Of a stretch of DNA of 64,000 nucleotides, positions 54,736 through 63,976 are shown piece after piece. Positions within the stretch are counted from its first letter, which is position 1; each line of letters begins with the position of its first letter. A program made the position numbers and the translations under genes. The stretch covers positions 1-64,000 of the forward strand of contig CASEIN010000047.1 in the NCBI GenBank assembly GCA_949287985.1, in the 5' to 3' direction. This stretch comes from Mucispirillum schaedleri (lineage in GTDB: Bacteria; Chrysiogenota; Deferribacteres; Deferribacterales; Mucispirillaceae). The notes beneath the pieces are model-generated. The model was not told the origin of the DNA. It did no database searches and saw only the letters and a list, made by a program, of their open reading frames with translations.

Positions 54736-56258
54736 GAGTATTAGCATTTTTAGTAATAATATTATTATCATTTATTGATTACACATATGCAGCCAAAAGA
54801 CCTTCTACAGAAAGAGAAGTATTTTTTAAAGGCACAAACCACGAGCTTGAAGTTTATAAAATATATGGCAGGCAGGACGGACCTACTATGTTGATTATTG
54901 GTGGTATACAAGGGGACGAGCCAGGTGGTTTTTTATCTGCTGATTCTTATGCTGATATAAAGCTTGAAAAAGGTAATTTAATAGTTATACCACGAACAAA
55001 TTTTTACTCTATTATGCTTTTTAACAGGGAAGTAAAAGGCGTAGATATGAACAGGCTTTTTGAGCAGGCACCTAATGACTGGCAGGGTGATATTGTTAAT
55101 AAAATAAAAGAATATATGCAGCAGTCTGACATGTTTTTAAACCTTCATGATGGCTGGGGTTATCATTACCCAGAGCATATTAGCTGGCATAAAAGCCCTG
55201 ACAGGTTTGGGTATTCTGTTATTGTAGATGAGGAAGAATATACTTGTAAAAATGGCAAGGTTTTAAAACTTGGGGAGATGGCTAGAAAAGCAATGGACGC
55301 TGCTAATGCTAAAATCCCAGATGATGATCCTAAAAAGCATTATTTTAACACAGAAACAAGTAAAAGTTCATCAAGATTTAAAAGCATGAGAAAATCTGCA
55401 ACTTGGTATGCTGTTACTGATTTATGTATCCCTGCTTTTGGTATAGAAGGCTCTAAAAATATGAAGCTTGATAAAAACGTGCTATACCATAACTATGTTA
55501 TTAATGAATTTATGAAAAATTTAGGTATAGAAATAGAATACCCTAATACTCATACATATGAGCCTGAGTTTATAGGGGCTGTTATTAAAGTGGGGGATAG
55601 CGAAAAATTTATTCGCGATGGTAAAGAAATAGCTGTTGAAAAAGGCTCAACTATTAGAGTAACAGAAATATTTGCCAACCATAAACGTGGCTTAACATGT
55701 GATATTATAGACTTTGGCAACCTAAATGATATAGATAAAGATTATACAGTTACTAATAATAATAAAATAATTTTTAGAAAAGATAATATTGTAATGGGTG
55801 AAGTGAAAATCAAAGCTGTTAAACCAAAAAAAGAAGAATTGGCAGAAAAAATAGAAGTAGAAGTAGAACAGCAGAAATTGGAAAGTGTTACAAAGAAAGA
55901 AGAACAGCTTACGAAAATAGAGCCGGGCGAAAAATATTTTCATCTGCTTATAAACGGTAAAGATGAATATATTAAACATGGTGATAAAATAAAAATAAAT
56001 AACGGTTCAAAAGTAGTATTTGTAAAACTTTTTAGTGCACAGGTGAAAGATTATAATGTAGCTATTAACTTTAAAGGCTGGTTTCCTGATGATTTAAAAT
56101 CAAACGATGGAGATGACAGAGGCTATGAAATAATATTTCCACCTAAAAATATGCTGAAAAAATATTCTGTTAGAAAAGATGGTAAAGTTTACCCTGTTGT
56201 AGCAGTTGACAGCAGTAAAAAGAAAGATTTAGCAAAAATATATATAGAGCTGGAGTAA
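54720..56258 (+). CDS. csd4: Csd4/Pgp1-like periplasmic zinc D,L-carboxypeptidase (M14/M99 type)
   Basis: The 512-residue protein has a signal peptide (about 6-24, ending TYA-AK). The carboxypeptidase domain has GGIQGDEPGG, giving zinc ligands Q64 and E67, and NLHDGWG with H143. A glutamine in place of the first histidine is the hallmark of H. pylori Csd4, which trims tripeptides to dipeptides and sets helical shape. DMNR (109-112) is the substrate-binding motif. C-terminal beta-rich domains with two related segments (about 285-345 and 400-500), joined by a Lys/Glu-rich linker, extend it beyond Csd4 length. It overlaps thiE by 1 nt. Confidence 0.85.
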   Translation: MERDLRVLAFLVIILLSFIDYTYAAKRPSTEREVFFKGTNHELEVYKIYGRQDGPTMLIIGGIQGDEPGGFLSADSYADIKLEKGNLIVIPRTNFYSIMLFNREVKGVDMNRLFEQAPNDWQGDIVNKIKEYMQQSDMFLNLHDGWGYHYPEHISWHKSPDRFGYSVIVDEEEYTCKNGKVLKLGEMARKAMDAANAKIPDDDPKKHYFNTETSKSSSRFKSMRKSATWYAVTDLCIPAFGIEGSKNMKLDKNVLYHNYVINEFMKNLGIEIEYPNTHTYEPEFIGAVIKVGDSEKFIRDGKEIAVEKGSTIRVTEIFANHKRGLTCDIIDFGNLNDIDKDYTVTNNNKIIFRKDNIVMGEVKIKAVKPKKEELAEKIEVEVEQQKLESVTKKEEQLTKIEPGEKYFHLLINGKDEYIKHGDKIKINNGSKVVFVKLFSAQVKDYNVAINFKGWFPDDLKSNDGDDRGYEIIFPPKNMLKKYSVRKDGKVYPVVAVDSSKKKDLAKIYIELE

Positions 56259-56884
56259 TGGATTTAGCTTCTAAGTTAAGATTATACATTGTGCTTGAAA
56301 CAAGTATGTTAAAACTTCCTTTAGATGAATTTTTAAAGGAAGTTTTAAAAGCAGGTGTATCTACTATCCAGCTTCGTGATAAAAATAGTTCTTTTGAAGA
56401 AAAATTAAAAATCTCGCAAATTATCCGTTTTTTAACTAATGAGTTTAATGCATTATTTATTATTAATGATAATGTGGAACTTGCAGTTAAAGCCAATGCT
56501 GATGGTATTCATTTAGGCATTAATGATGGTAATATTAAAGAAATAAAAGAAAATTATCCAAATTTAATAATAGGCTATTCCTGTAATAATTTAGATGATG
56601 TTAACATTGCAAACCAATATGCAGATTATGCAGGTATTGGTCCATATACAAATACTTCCACAAAAAAAGATATAAGGCAGATTTTAGGCTCAAAAGGAAT
56701 ATATAAATTAAATAAAGCTTTAAATATTCCTGCTGTTGCCATAGGTGGTATTAATAGTGAAAATGCAAAAGATGTGCTTTCATCAAATGTATCAGGCTTA
56801 GCAGTATCTTCATACCTTTGTGCATCAGAAAAGCCCTATGAAGATGCAGTAAAACTTATGGATATAATTAATGAAAGAGTTTGA
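56258..56884 (+). CDS. thiE: Thiamine-phosphate synthase
   Basis: It joins HMP-PP and the thiazole phosphate to make thiamine monophosphate. The 208-residue TIM barrel shows STIQLRDKN (pyrophosphate/pyrimidine binding), FIINDNVELAVKANADGIHLG, YAGIGPYTNTSTK and AIGGIN. The residues near GPYTNTSTK fit the normal GP(x)T.TK motif. It starts within the csd4-like stop codon and overlaps thiL by 14 nt. No TPP riboswitch is seen, as expected for a gene inside an operon. Confidence 0.93.
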   Translation: MDLASKLRLYIVLETSMLKLPLDEFLKEVLKAGVSTIQLRDKNSSFEEKLKISQIIRFLTNEFNALFIINDNVELAVKANADGIHLGINDGNIKEIKENYPNLIIGYSCNNLDDVNIANQYADYAGIGPYTNTSTKKDIRQILGSKGIYKLNKALNIPAVAIGGINSENAKDVLSSNVSGLAVSSYLCASEKPYEDAVKLMDIINERV

Positions 56885-57788
56885 ATTTATAAAAAAACTT
56901 GGTGATACTTTTAATAATGCAGAAAACCTTATAGGTGATGATGCAGCATTAATCAATGATAATATATTAATTTCAAAAGATATTTTAGTGGAAAATGTCC
57001 ACTTTCTAAAATCTACCCCACTAGAACATGTAATCCATAAGCTTTTTACTGCCAATATAAGCGATATTGCTTCTATGGGTGGCACATCTAAATATGCTTT
57101 TTTAGGAATTGCAGCAGAAAATAAAAAAGTATTAGAAACAGTTATACCATTTGTAAAAAATGAATGTGAAAAATATAATGTAACTCTTGCAGGTGGCGAT
57201 ACTACTTCATCAAAAAGTGGTCTTTTTTTATCATTAACAGTAGTTGGCAGCAAAGGTAAAAATATTTTAATGCGTAGCAGAGCTTGTGAAAATGATATAA
57301 TATTTTTATCACGCCCTGTGGGAAAATGCAAAATTTCACTAGAAAAAGAGTTAAATATAAAAAACCATAATATTGATAAATATGAACATTATAAAGTATG
57401 TGCAGAAGATAGATTAGGCAGCTTTTTATCATCATTAGATTGTATTACATCATCAACTGATATAAGTGACGGACTTTCTACTGATTTATATAATATTGCA
57501 GAAAGTTCTAATAAAAAAGTAGTTATTGAATATAGTAACCTGCCAGTAGATTATTTAAAAGATTATAATATTAATGCACTTGATTATATACTTTCATCAG
57601 GTGAAGAATATGCATTAATTTTTACTGTTAAAAAAGACGGCAGTCAAATTGTTAAAAATCTAATAAAAGATAAATTAAATATAGATATAATACCCATAGG
57701 CAGAATAGAAAAAGGCAGTGGTATTTTTCTTGAAAAAGATGGACATATGCAAAGTATAATATTATCAGGATATGAACATTTTGAATAA
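56871..57788 (+). CDS. thiL: Thiamine-monophosphate kinase
   Basis: It phosphorylates thiamine monophosphate to the active cofactor TPP. The 305-residue protein has the PurM-like fold signatures: IGDDAALI, LVENVHFL, ANISDIASMGG, TLAGGDTTSS and the late STDISDGLSTDL and SGEEYALIF. The last gene of the overlapping run that begins with the m5C methyltransferase. Confidence 0.94.
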   Translation: MKEFEFIKKLGDTFNNAENLIGDDAALINDNILISKDILVENVHFLKSTPLEHVIHKLFTANISDIASMGGTSKYAFLGIAAENKKVLETVIPFVKNECEKYNVTLAGGDTTSSKSGLFLSLTVVGSKGKNILMRSRACENDIIFLSRPVGKCKISLEKELNIKNHNIDKYEHYKVCAEDRLGSFLSSLDCITSSTDISDGLSTDLYNIAESSNKKVVIEYSNLPVDYLKDYNINALDYILSSGEEYALIFTVKKDGSQIVKNLIKDKLNIDIIPIGRIEKGSGIFLEKDGHMQSIILSGYEHFE

Positions 57789-57896
57789 ATAGTAGAAAAG
57801 AGTATATATTTTGCCATAAAATATATAAAAGTATTGCTTTTATTATATAATTTTATTAATATAAATTGTTGAACTATAATATTTTATGGAGCATTA

Positions 57897-59438
57897 ATGA
57901 CAATTCGGCTTGCTGGAGAACAGGATAAACATAAGCTGGATTTTGCAGCGCGTAATGTTTATACCTTGCCAAATGAAGAATACAGGGTTATTCCTTCATC
58001 TGCAAGAGATGGGGATTATATACTTGAAGTAAAGACTATTCGCAGTATTGAGCCTATCGTTAGAGTGGTGGTTGCTGATAATATGTTGTTTGCTAGAGTA
58101 TCATTATATCCTGCTATTAATTCTACTAAAAAAATCTCTGTGCAGCAGATAGTTTTTATGCTTACAGAAAAACATAAAGTAAGCCATGGCTGTATTGATG
58201 AGGCTGCATTACATGATGCTGTAAACCAGTTAAACGAAGGCTATATTGTTGAAGGTGTTATGGCATGTAAAGGAACACCACCTGTTAATGGTAAAAATGC
58301 TGTTATAGAATATTTGTTTGAACGACCTAATGTTAAACCAAAATTACTTCCTAACGGTAAAGTTGATTATAAAGAGTTTACTAAATTTATATTTGTTCAA
58401 AAAGACCAGCTTATTATAAAACGCACCCCTGCAGATAAAGGAAAAGACGGCAGAGATATTACAGGTAATGTAATAAAAGCTGTTGAAGGAATGGACAGGC
58501 AGGTGGAAGTTGTAGATGGAGTTTATGCAAATTTAGAAAAAACAGAGTTTCGCTCTAAATATAATGGTCATATAATTTTATCAGGTGATACTATTACTGT
58601 ATTTCCGCTTTTACAGGTTGATGGCGATGTGGATATGCGTATAGGTAACATTCGTTTTGAAGGGACTATTCATATAACAGGTAATGTTCAAAGTGGTTTT
58701 ATTATAGATGCAGATGATATAATTGTTGACGGCATAGTAGAAAATGCAGAGCTTAAAGCCCGTAATACTATTGTTATAAGGCGTGGTATAAAAGGGATAA
58801 TAAGCAAAGGCTTTGTAAAGGCTGGTGGCAATATAGCTATTGGTTATTGTGAAAATGCTAGAATTTCCACAGGGGGCGAGCTTTCTATTGAAAAATACTG
58901 TTATAATTCTACAGTGGAAGCTCATTCTATTGTGGCAACAGGTAAAGATGCCATAATAAGTGGTGGTGAAATAAAGGCTTTCTCTACTATTAAAGTTTCA
59001 AAAATAGGTTCAAAAAGTTCTGGTAAAATGGAAGTTTCACTTGGTTATTCACCACTTTTACAGGCAAAGGCAGAAAAAGTAAAAGTAGAGATTACTCAGC
59101 TTAGTGAATCTATTGGCAGAATAAGTGAGGCTTTATCAAAAATAAATATTGCAGACCCTAAAATACAAAATAACCCTAAAGTTAAAATGCTTATAGACAG
59201 TGCAGAAAGTTTTAAAAGAAGGTTGCCATTACTTAAGAAAAAATATAATGATTTAAATTCTAAATCAGTTTGTGATGCACCAAAAATTTCGGTGGAAGAT
59301 ACAATATATCCCGGTGTGGAATTAAAGATATTAGGTATATCAAGAACAATTAAAACAGAAATGACAAAAGTTGAGTTTACTTTTAACGAGTATGAAAGAG
59401 AAATTGTAAATAAACCTATACAAAATACAACAAATTAG
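57897..59438 (+). CDS. FapA-family (DUF342) protein
   Basis: The 513-residue cytoplasmic protein matches the DUF342/FapA family ('flagellar assembly protein A' in annotations). The N-terminal domain includes VSHGCIDEAALHDAVNQLNEG and the KGTPPVNGKNA segment. A beta-helix-like region follows (GDVDMRIGNIRFEGTIHITGNVQSG to GGEIKAFSTIKVSKIGS). A coiled-coil stretch lies near the C terminus (about 400-460). The family is linked to flagellar number/placement and to chemotaxis-gene clusters in some species, but its biochemistry is unknown. GGAG precedes ATG. Confidence 0.85.
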   Translation: MTIRLAGEQDKHKLDFAARNVYTLPNEEYRVIPSSARDGDYILEVKTIRSIEPIVRVVVADNMLFARVSLYPAINSTKKISVQQIVFMLTEKHKVSHGCIDEAALHDAVNQLNEGYIVEGVMACKGTPPVNGKNAVIEYLFERPNVKPKLLPNGKVDYKEFTKFIFVQKDQLIIKRTPADKGKDGRDITGNVIKAVEGMDRQVEVVDGVYANLEKTEFRSKYNGHIILSGDTITVFPLLQVDGDVDMRIGNIRFEGTIHITGNVQSGFIIDADDIIVDGIVENAELKARNTIVIRRGIKGIISKGFVKAGGNIAIGYCENARISTGGELSIEKYCYNSTVEAHSIVATGKDAIISGGEIKAFSTIKVSKIGSKSSGKMEVSLGYSPLLQAKAEKVKVEITQLSESIGRISEALSKINIADPKIQNNPKVKMLIDSAESFKRRLPLLKKKYNDLNSKSVCDAPKISVEDTIYPGVELKILGISRTIKTEMTKVEFTFNEYEREIVNKPIQNTTN

Positions 59439-59480
59439 TATATATACTATAAATTACAAATATGAGGCATTAATAAGAAT

Positions 59481-61097
59481 ATGAGAACATCTACAGAGTT
59501 TTTTGGATTTTATCAGGACCCATTTAAAAGAACACCTGATGTGGATTTTTACTATCCTACGAAAATGCATTTAGAAGCATTAGATACTTTAACATACCTT
59601 ATTCATTCTGATGAGCCGTTTGCAGTGCTTACAGGTGAGCCAGGCACAGGTAAAACTATAACAATTAAAAAATTTATAAATGAACTGCCAAGTAATATAG
59701 TTTCTGCTTATATTTTATTTCCTAACCTTACACCAGAAGAACTATTTATGGCAATTTTGGAAGATTTTGATATTCATGTGGATAAAACCCTTACAAAAAA
59801 TGCACTTTTTGCACGTTTAAGGGATTTTTTAATAGATATAGGCTCTCAAGGCAAAAAAGCAGTTATTATTATTGATGAAGCTCAAAATTTACCTAATGAA
59901 ACTTTGGAAGAACTGCGTTTATTATCTAATTTGGAAACTGAAAAAGATAAGCTTTTAAAAATCATATTATCTGGTCAGCCAGAGCTTGACAGTAAACTTA
60001 ATGATGAAGGCTTAAGGCAGTTAAAACAACGTGTAACTTTATATGTTAAGCTTTATAACATTAAAGAGGAAGATATAAAAGATTATATATATTCTCATCT
60101 TGATAAAGCAGGTAAAGGTCATATTAAAATCCAAAGGGGTGTAATTAGAAGAATTGCAAAGATTACACGAGGTAATCCACGTTTAATAAATACTTTAATG
60201 GATAGGACAATAATCGCTGCCTTTTTAGATGATTCTCATACTATTACAGAAGACCACCTGCGTAATGCTATTACAAGTATTAACCATGTAATAGAAGCAG
60301 GCAGAAAACGCCCTAATATCAAAGCAAAACCAGCGGCAATTATTGCTGTTATTGGTGTTCTTGCTATACTAGTAGGCTATCTTGGTGTAGATAAAATACT
60401 GCAAGGTAAAGATGAGCCAAAACAAGTGTATGTTGCAGAAAATAATACTCCGGTAGAAAGCACAAATAATGAAGAAAATAATCAGGAAAATATAATCCCA
60501 GCAGAAGATAATGCAAACACTAACACTAATGAGTATGCAGATAGTAATACTGGTATTAATGAATATGCAGCAAATAATACTGTAGGTAATAATGCAAATA
60601 GTTATAATCAAAATAATAATGCAGGTCAGACATTAGATAATGGTAATATGGAAACAGTATCTAATAATACAGCTCAAATTCCAGCAGACCCATTTATGAA
60701 CCAAATGCAAGGTCAAAATCAAACTGCTCAAAATAATACAGCGCAGTTACCAGAAGTTACTACTGCTGCGCCAGAAACAGCAGCACCTGTTAACCCTGTG
60801 CCAGTTAGCCCTGCGCCTGCACCAGTAATTGAAACACCAGTTGCTCAAGTTCCTGTTGAACAGCCAGCACCAGCACCTGAAGTTGTGCCTGCACCTGTTC
60901 AAAAAGATGTTTATATTTTAGCTAACTCATTAAATGTTCGTGCTGCTCCAAGTTTGGAATCAACAAGAGTTGCAGCTGCAAAAATGGGGCAGAAATATGA
61001 ATATATACAAGAAAATACTGAATGGGTTCAAATACGACTTTCCCCTACTTTAACAGGCTGGGTTTTTAAACAGTATGTTAGCATAAGTGAACGATAG
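59481..61097 (+). CDS. ExeA/GspA-like AAA ATPase with transmembrane helix and C-terminal SH3 domain
   Basis: The 538-residue protein begins with FFGFYQDPFKRTPD, typical of ExeA/MshM ATPases. Walker A GEPGTGKT is at about 52-59 and Walker B VIIIDEAQNL at about 128-137. A single membrane helix (about 283-303) separates the cytoplasmic ATPase from an exported part. That part has an Asn/Glu-rich linker (about 320-420), a Pro/Ala/Val-rich linker (about 425-475) and a bacterial SH3 domain (ANSLNVRAAPSLES...GWVFKQYVS). GspA/ExeA assembles secretin through peptidoglycan; the SH3 domain may bind cell wall. No type II secretion genes are adjacent. Confidence 0.85.
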   Translation: MRTSTEFFGFYQDPFKRTPDVDFYYPTKMHLEALDTLTYLIHSDEPFAVLTGEPGTGKTITIKKFINELPSNIVSAYILFPNLTPEELFMAILEDFDIHVDKTLTKNALFARLRDFLIDIGSQGKKAVIIIDEAQNLPNETLEELRLLSNLETEKDKLLKIILSGQPELDSKLNDEGLRQLKQRVTLYVKLYNIKEEDIKDYIYSHLDKAGKGHIKIQRGVIRRIAKITRGNPRLINTLMDRTIIAAFLDDSHTITEDHLRNAITSINHVIEAGRKRPNIKAKPAAIIAVIGVLAILVGYLGVDKILQGKDEPKQVYVAENNTPVESTNNEENNQENIIPAEDNANTNTNEYADSNTGINEYAANNTVGNNANSYNQNNNAGQTLDNGNMETVSNNTAQIPADPFMNQMQGQNQTAQNNTAQLPEVTTAAPETAAPVNPVPVSPAPAPVIETPVAQVPVEQPAPAPEVVPAPVQKDVYILANSLNVRAAPSLESTRVAAAKMGQKYEYIQENTEWVQIRLSPTLTGWVFKQYVSISER

Positions 61098-61110
61098 AAG
61101 GATATAAAAA

Positions 61111-62454
61111 ATGAATATTGTAATCGTTGGTGCAGGTGAGGTTGGTACTCACATTGCATCACAGCTGGTTGCAGAACAAAAAGATGTTGTAATTATTGAA
61201 AAAGACCCAGAATCTGCAGCAAGGGCTTCTAGTATGCTTGACTGCCTTGTAATTACAGGAGAAGGTTCTAATGTGGATACTTTAGAGCAGGCAGGGGCCG
61301 ATAAAGCAGATATATTTATTGCAGCTACAAGTATAGATGAAGTTAATATGATTTCATGTTTTGTGGCAGGCTCTACATTTAATACACCTGTTAAAATAGC
61401 CCGCGTAAGAAATGTGGATTATATGCGAACAGGGTTATTAAAAAATGCATCTATCGGTATTGATTACCTTGTTAACCCAGAAATTGAAGCAGCCTTTGAT
61501 ATAGTGCAGACAGTGCTTCATGGTGCAACAAGTGGTATTTTTGCCTTTCAGGGAACAAATGCTCAATTGCGAGATTTTTTAGTTAAAGAAGAAAGCCTTT
61601 TTAATGGAGTTCTTGTTAAAGATATCCGTTCATTAATTGACCAAAACTTTATTATAGCAGGTGTTTTAAGAGAAGAACGCCTTCATATTCCTCATGGTGA
61701 TTTTAAAATCATCACTGGCGACCATTTATATATTGCAGCACTTGGTAAATCATTTAATAAAATTTTAACAAGAGCAGGTATGACTGTAGATAAACTAAAA
61801 CGGCTTGTTGTTGTTGGTGGTGGTTTAATAGGAAAACATGTAGCTGGTATGCTTATAGAAGACGGTAAAGATGTGCGTATTATCGAAAAAGACTATGAAA
61901 GATGCAAAGAATTATCAGCACTTTACCCTGAAGCTACAGTAATTAATGGCAATATATCTGATAGAGATGTTTTTGAAGAAGAAAATATAGCTTATACTGA
62001 TGCTATTATTACAACCACTCAAAGTGAAGAATTAAATATTCTTGCAGGGGTATATGCAAAAAGTAAAGGTGTAAAACGTGCCGTTGCTTTAATTGATAAG
62101 TTAAATTACAGCACACTTGCTACTAATTTAGGGATTGATTCCTGTATTAGTGCTAAAATGAGTTCTGGTGATGCTATATTAAAATTTATCCGCAAAGGTA
62201 ATATTAAAAATGTATATACAATTTTTGAAGGGCAGGCAGAAGCCATTGAGTTTATGGTAACCCATAATAAAGACATTATTGGCAAAAAAGTAATGGAATT
62301 AAAACTACCTGAAGGCTGCCTTATTATAACAGTTCAAAGGCATAGGAAAACAATAATACCAAACGGTTCATTTGTTATAGAAGAAGGGGACAGCATTATT
62401 GCATTTGTAGCCCATGATGTTATTAGTGAGCTGGAGGCATTAATAAATAAATGA
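61111..62454 (+). CDS. trkA: Trk potassium uptake NAD-binding regulator TrkA
   Basis: The 447-residue peripheral membrane protein gates the TrkH K+ channel in response to nucleotides. It has two tandem RCK_N-RCK_C halves. Rossmann loops GAGEVGTHIA (residues 6-15) and GGGLIGKHVAG (about 236-246) are both intact, in contrast to the TrkA-like protein at 18.6 kb. AGAAGG precedes ATG. It overlaps trkH by 4 nt. Confidence 0.96.
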   Translation: MNIVIVGAGEVGTHIASQLVAEQKDVVIIEKDPESAARASSMLDCLVITGEGSNVDTLEQAGADKADIFIAATSIDEVNMISCFVAGSTFNTPVKIARVRNVDYMRTGLLKNASIGIDYLVNPEIEAAFDIVQTVLHGATSGIFAFQGTNAQLRDFLVKEESLFNGVLVKDIRSLIDQNFIIAGVLREERLHIPHGDFKIITGDHLYIAALGKSFNKILTRAGMTVDKLKRLVVVGGGLIGKHVAGMLIEDGKDVRIIEKDYERCKELSALYPEATVINGNISDRDVFEEENIAYTDAIITTTQSEELNILAGVYAKSKGVKRAVALIDKLNYSTLATNLGIDSCISAKMSSGDAILKFIRKGNIKNVYTIFEGQAEAIEFMVTHNKDIIGKKVMELKLPEGCLIITVQRHRKTIIPNGSFVIEEGDSIIAFVAHDVISELEALINK

Positions 62455-63941
62455 TACATCAGCTGCGATTAATTTTAAGACCAATAATTTTCATTAATAT
62501 TCTTTTAAGTATATTCATGGCAGCATGTGGAATATATGGATTACTAGTTAGTGAATATGTTGCTGCACTTGCTTTTTTTAAAACAACTGCTGGGGCTATT
62601 ATCTTATCTGGCTTTATGGCTATGTTTTCAAAAAGCAGAGAAAAAAAAATAATTACCATAAGAACTGGTTTTGTATTAGTTGTGTTAATATGGGTATTTA
62701 CATGTGTAATTGGTGCTGTGCCATATTATTTATCCCATGCTATGCCTAATTTTGTAGATGCATTATTTGAATCAGTATCTGGTTTTACAACGGTGGGAGC
62801 ATCTATTCTTTCAGATATTGAAAGGCTGCCATCATCGATACTTTTATGGCGTGCTATTACCCACTGGATAGGGGGTGGTGGAATAGTTGTTTTATCTGTT
62901 GCTATTTTACCACTTTTAGGTATTGGTGGCACACATTTAATGCAGGCAGAAACAACAGGTGTTACAAAAGAAAAACTAACACCACGCATTACTCAAACAG
63001 CAAAATATATTTGGATATTATATGTTACATTAAATATTATTGGTATTATATTATTATCCTATGGTGGCATGAATTTATTAGATGCTTTTACCCATGCATC
63101 AAGTGCTATTGCAACAGGTGGTTTTTCCAATAAAAATACATCAGTAGGATATTTTCAGTCAGCTTATATAGACTGGATAATAATAGGGTTTATGTATATT
63201 GGCTCTTTAAACTTTTTAGTATTAATAAAAGCATTAAAAGGTAATTTAAAAAGTTTTTTTTATGATTCAGAAATACGCGTATTTACTCTTATTATAATTG
63301 TTATTTCCACTATTGTATCATTACTTTTATATTTTGAACCAGAAGGGTTTAAAGATATACATGGCAATGTTCACACATCATTATATGATGCCTTTAGGTT
63401 TGGAACATTTCAAGTAGTATCAATTATAAGCACTACAGGTTTTGCCACAGCAGATTATAACATATGGAACCCTGCTGCTCAAATTTTAATATTTTTAATG
63501 TTTTTTATAGGTGGCTCGTCTGGTTCTACATCAGGCGGCATAAAAGTTATACGCCACATAATAATGTTTAAGCAGGCAGTTATAAACATAAAATCTTTAA
63601 TCCACCCAAAAGGTGTTTTTACTATGCGTATAAATAATAATCCTATATCAAATAGTGTTGTAATTACAGTTATGGGGTTTATTATTATGTATGTAGCTAC
63701 ACTATTTATTGGAGCATTTATTGTAGCATTAAGTGGTGTGCTTACTCCATTTGAAAGTATATCTGCCATGCTTGGAGCATTGGGAACAATAGGCCCCGGT
63801 TTTGGAGCAGTAGGACCTGCTGGCAACTATGGATTTTTACCAGATTTTGCAAAAGTTACTTTATTTGTATCTATGATTATAGGACGTTTAGAGCTTTTTA
63901 CAGTGCTTGTTATATTTAGCCCATGGTTTTGGAAAAAATAA
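62451..63941 (+). CDS. trkH: Trk potassium uptake channel TrkH
   Basis: The 496-residue inner-membrane K+ translocating subunit has the four-fold M1-P-M2 pattern. Selectivity-loop segments include SVSGFTTVGAS, HASSAIATGGFS, ISTTGFATADY and GALGTIGPGFG, each with the key glycine. HWIGGGGIVVLSVAILPLLGIGG precedes the second repeat. It follows trkA with a 4-nt overlap. Confidence 0.96.
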   Translation: MIHQLRLILRPIIFINILLSIFMAACGIYGLLVSEYVAALAFFKTTAGAIILSGFMAMFSKSREKKIITIRTGFVLVVLIWVFTCVIGAVPYYLSHAMPNFVDALFESVSGFTTVGASILSDIERLPSSILLWRAITHWIGGGGIVVLSVAILPLLGIGGTHLMQAETTGVTKEKLTPRITQTAKYIWILYVTLNIIGIILLSYGGMNLLDAFTHASSAIATGGFSNKNTSVGYFQSAYIDWIIIGFMYIGSLNFLVLIKALKGNLKSFFYDSEIRVFTLIIIVISTIVSLLLYFEPEGFKDIHGNVHTSLYDAFRFGTFQVVSIISTTGFATADYNIWNPAAQILIFLMFFIGGSSGSTSGGIKVIRHIIMFKQAVINIKSLIHPKGVFTMRINNNPISNSVVITVMGFIIMYVATLFIGAFIVALSGVLTPFESISAMLGALGTIGPGFGAVGPAGNYGFLPDFAKVTLFVSMIIGRLELFTVLVIFSPWFWKK

Positions 63942-63976
63942 TAACTAACTGTATTAATTTGTTATAGGTTTTATTT

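Noticed and set aside
56100-56260. TPP riboswitch upstream of thiE
   Set aside because: The region is coding for the Csd4-like protein and lacks the conserved TPP aptamer motifs.
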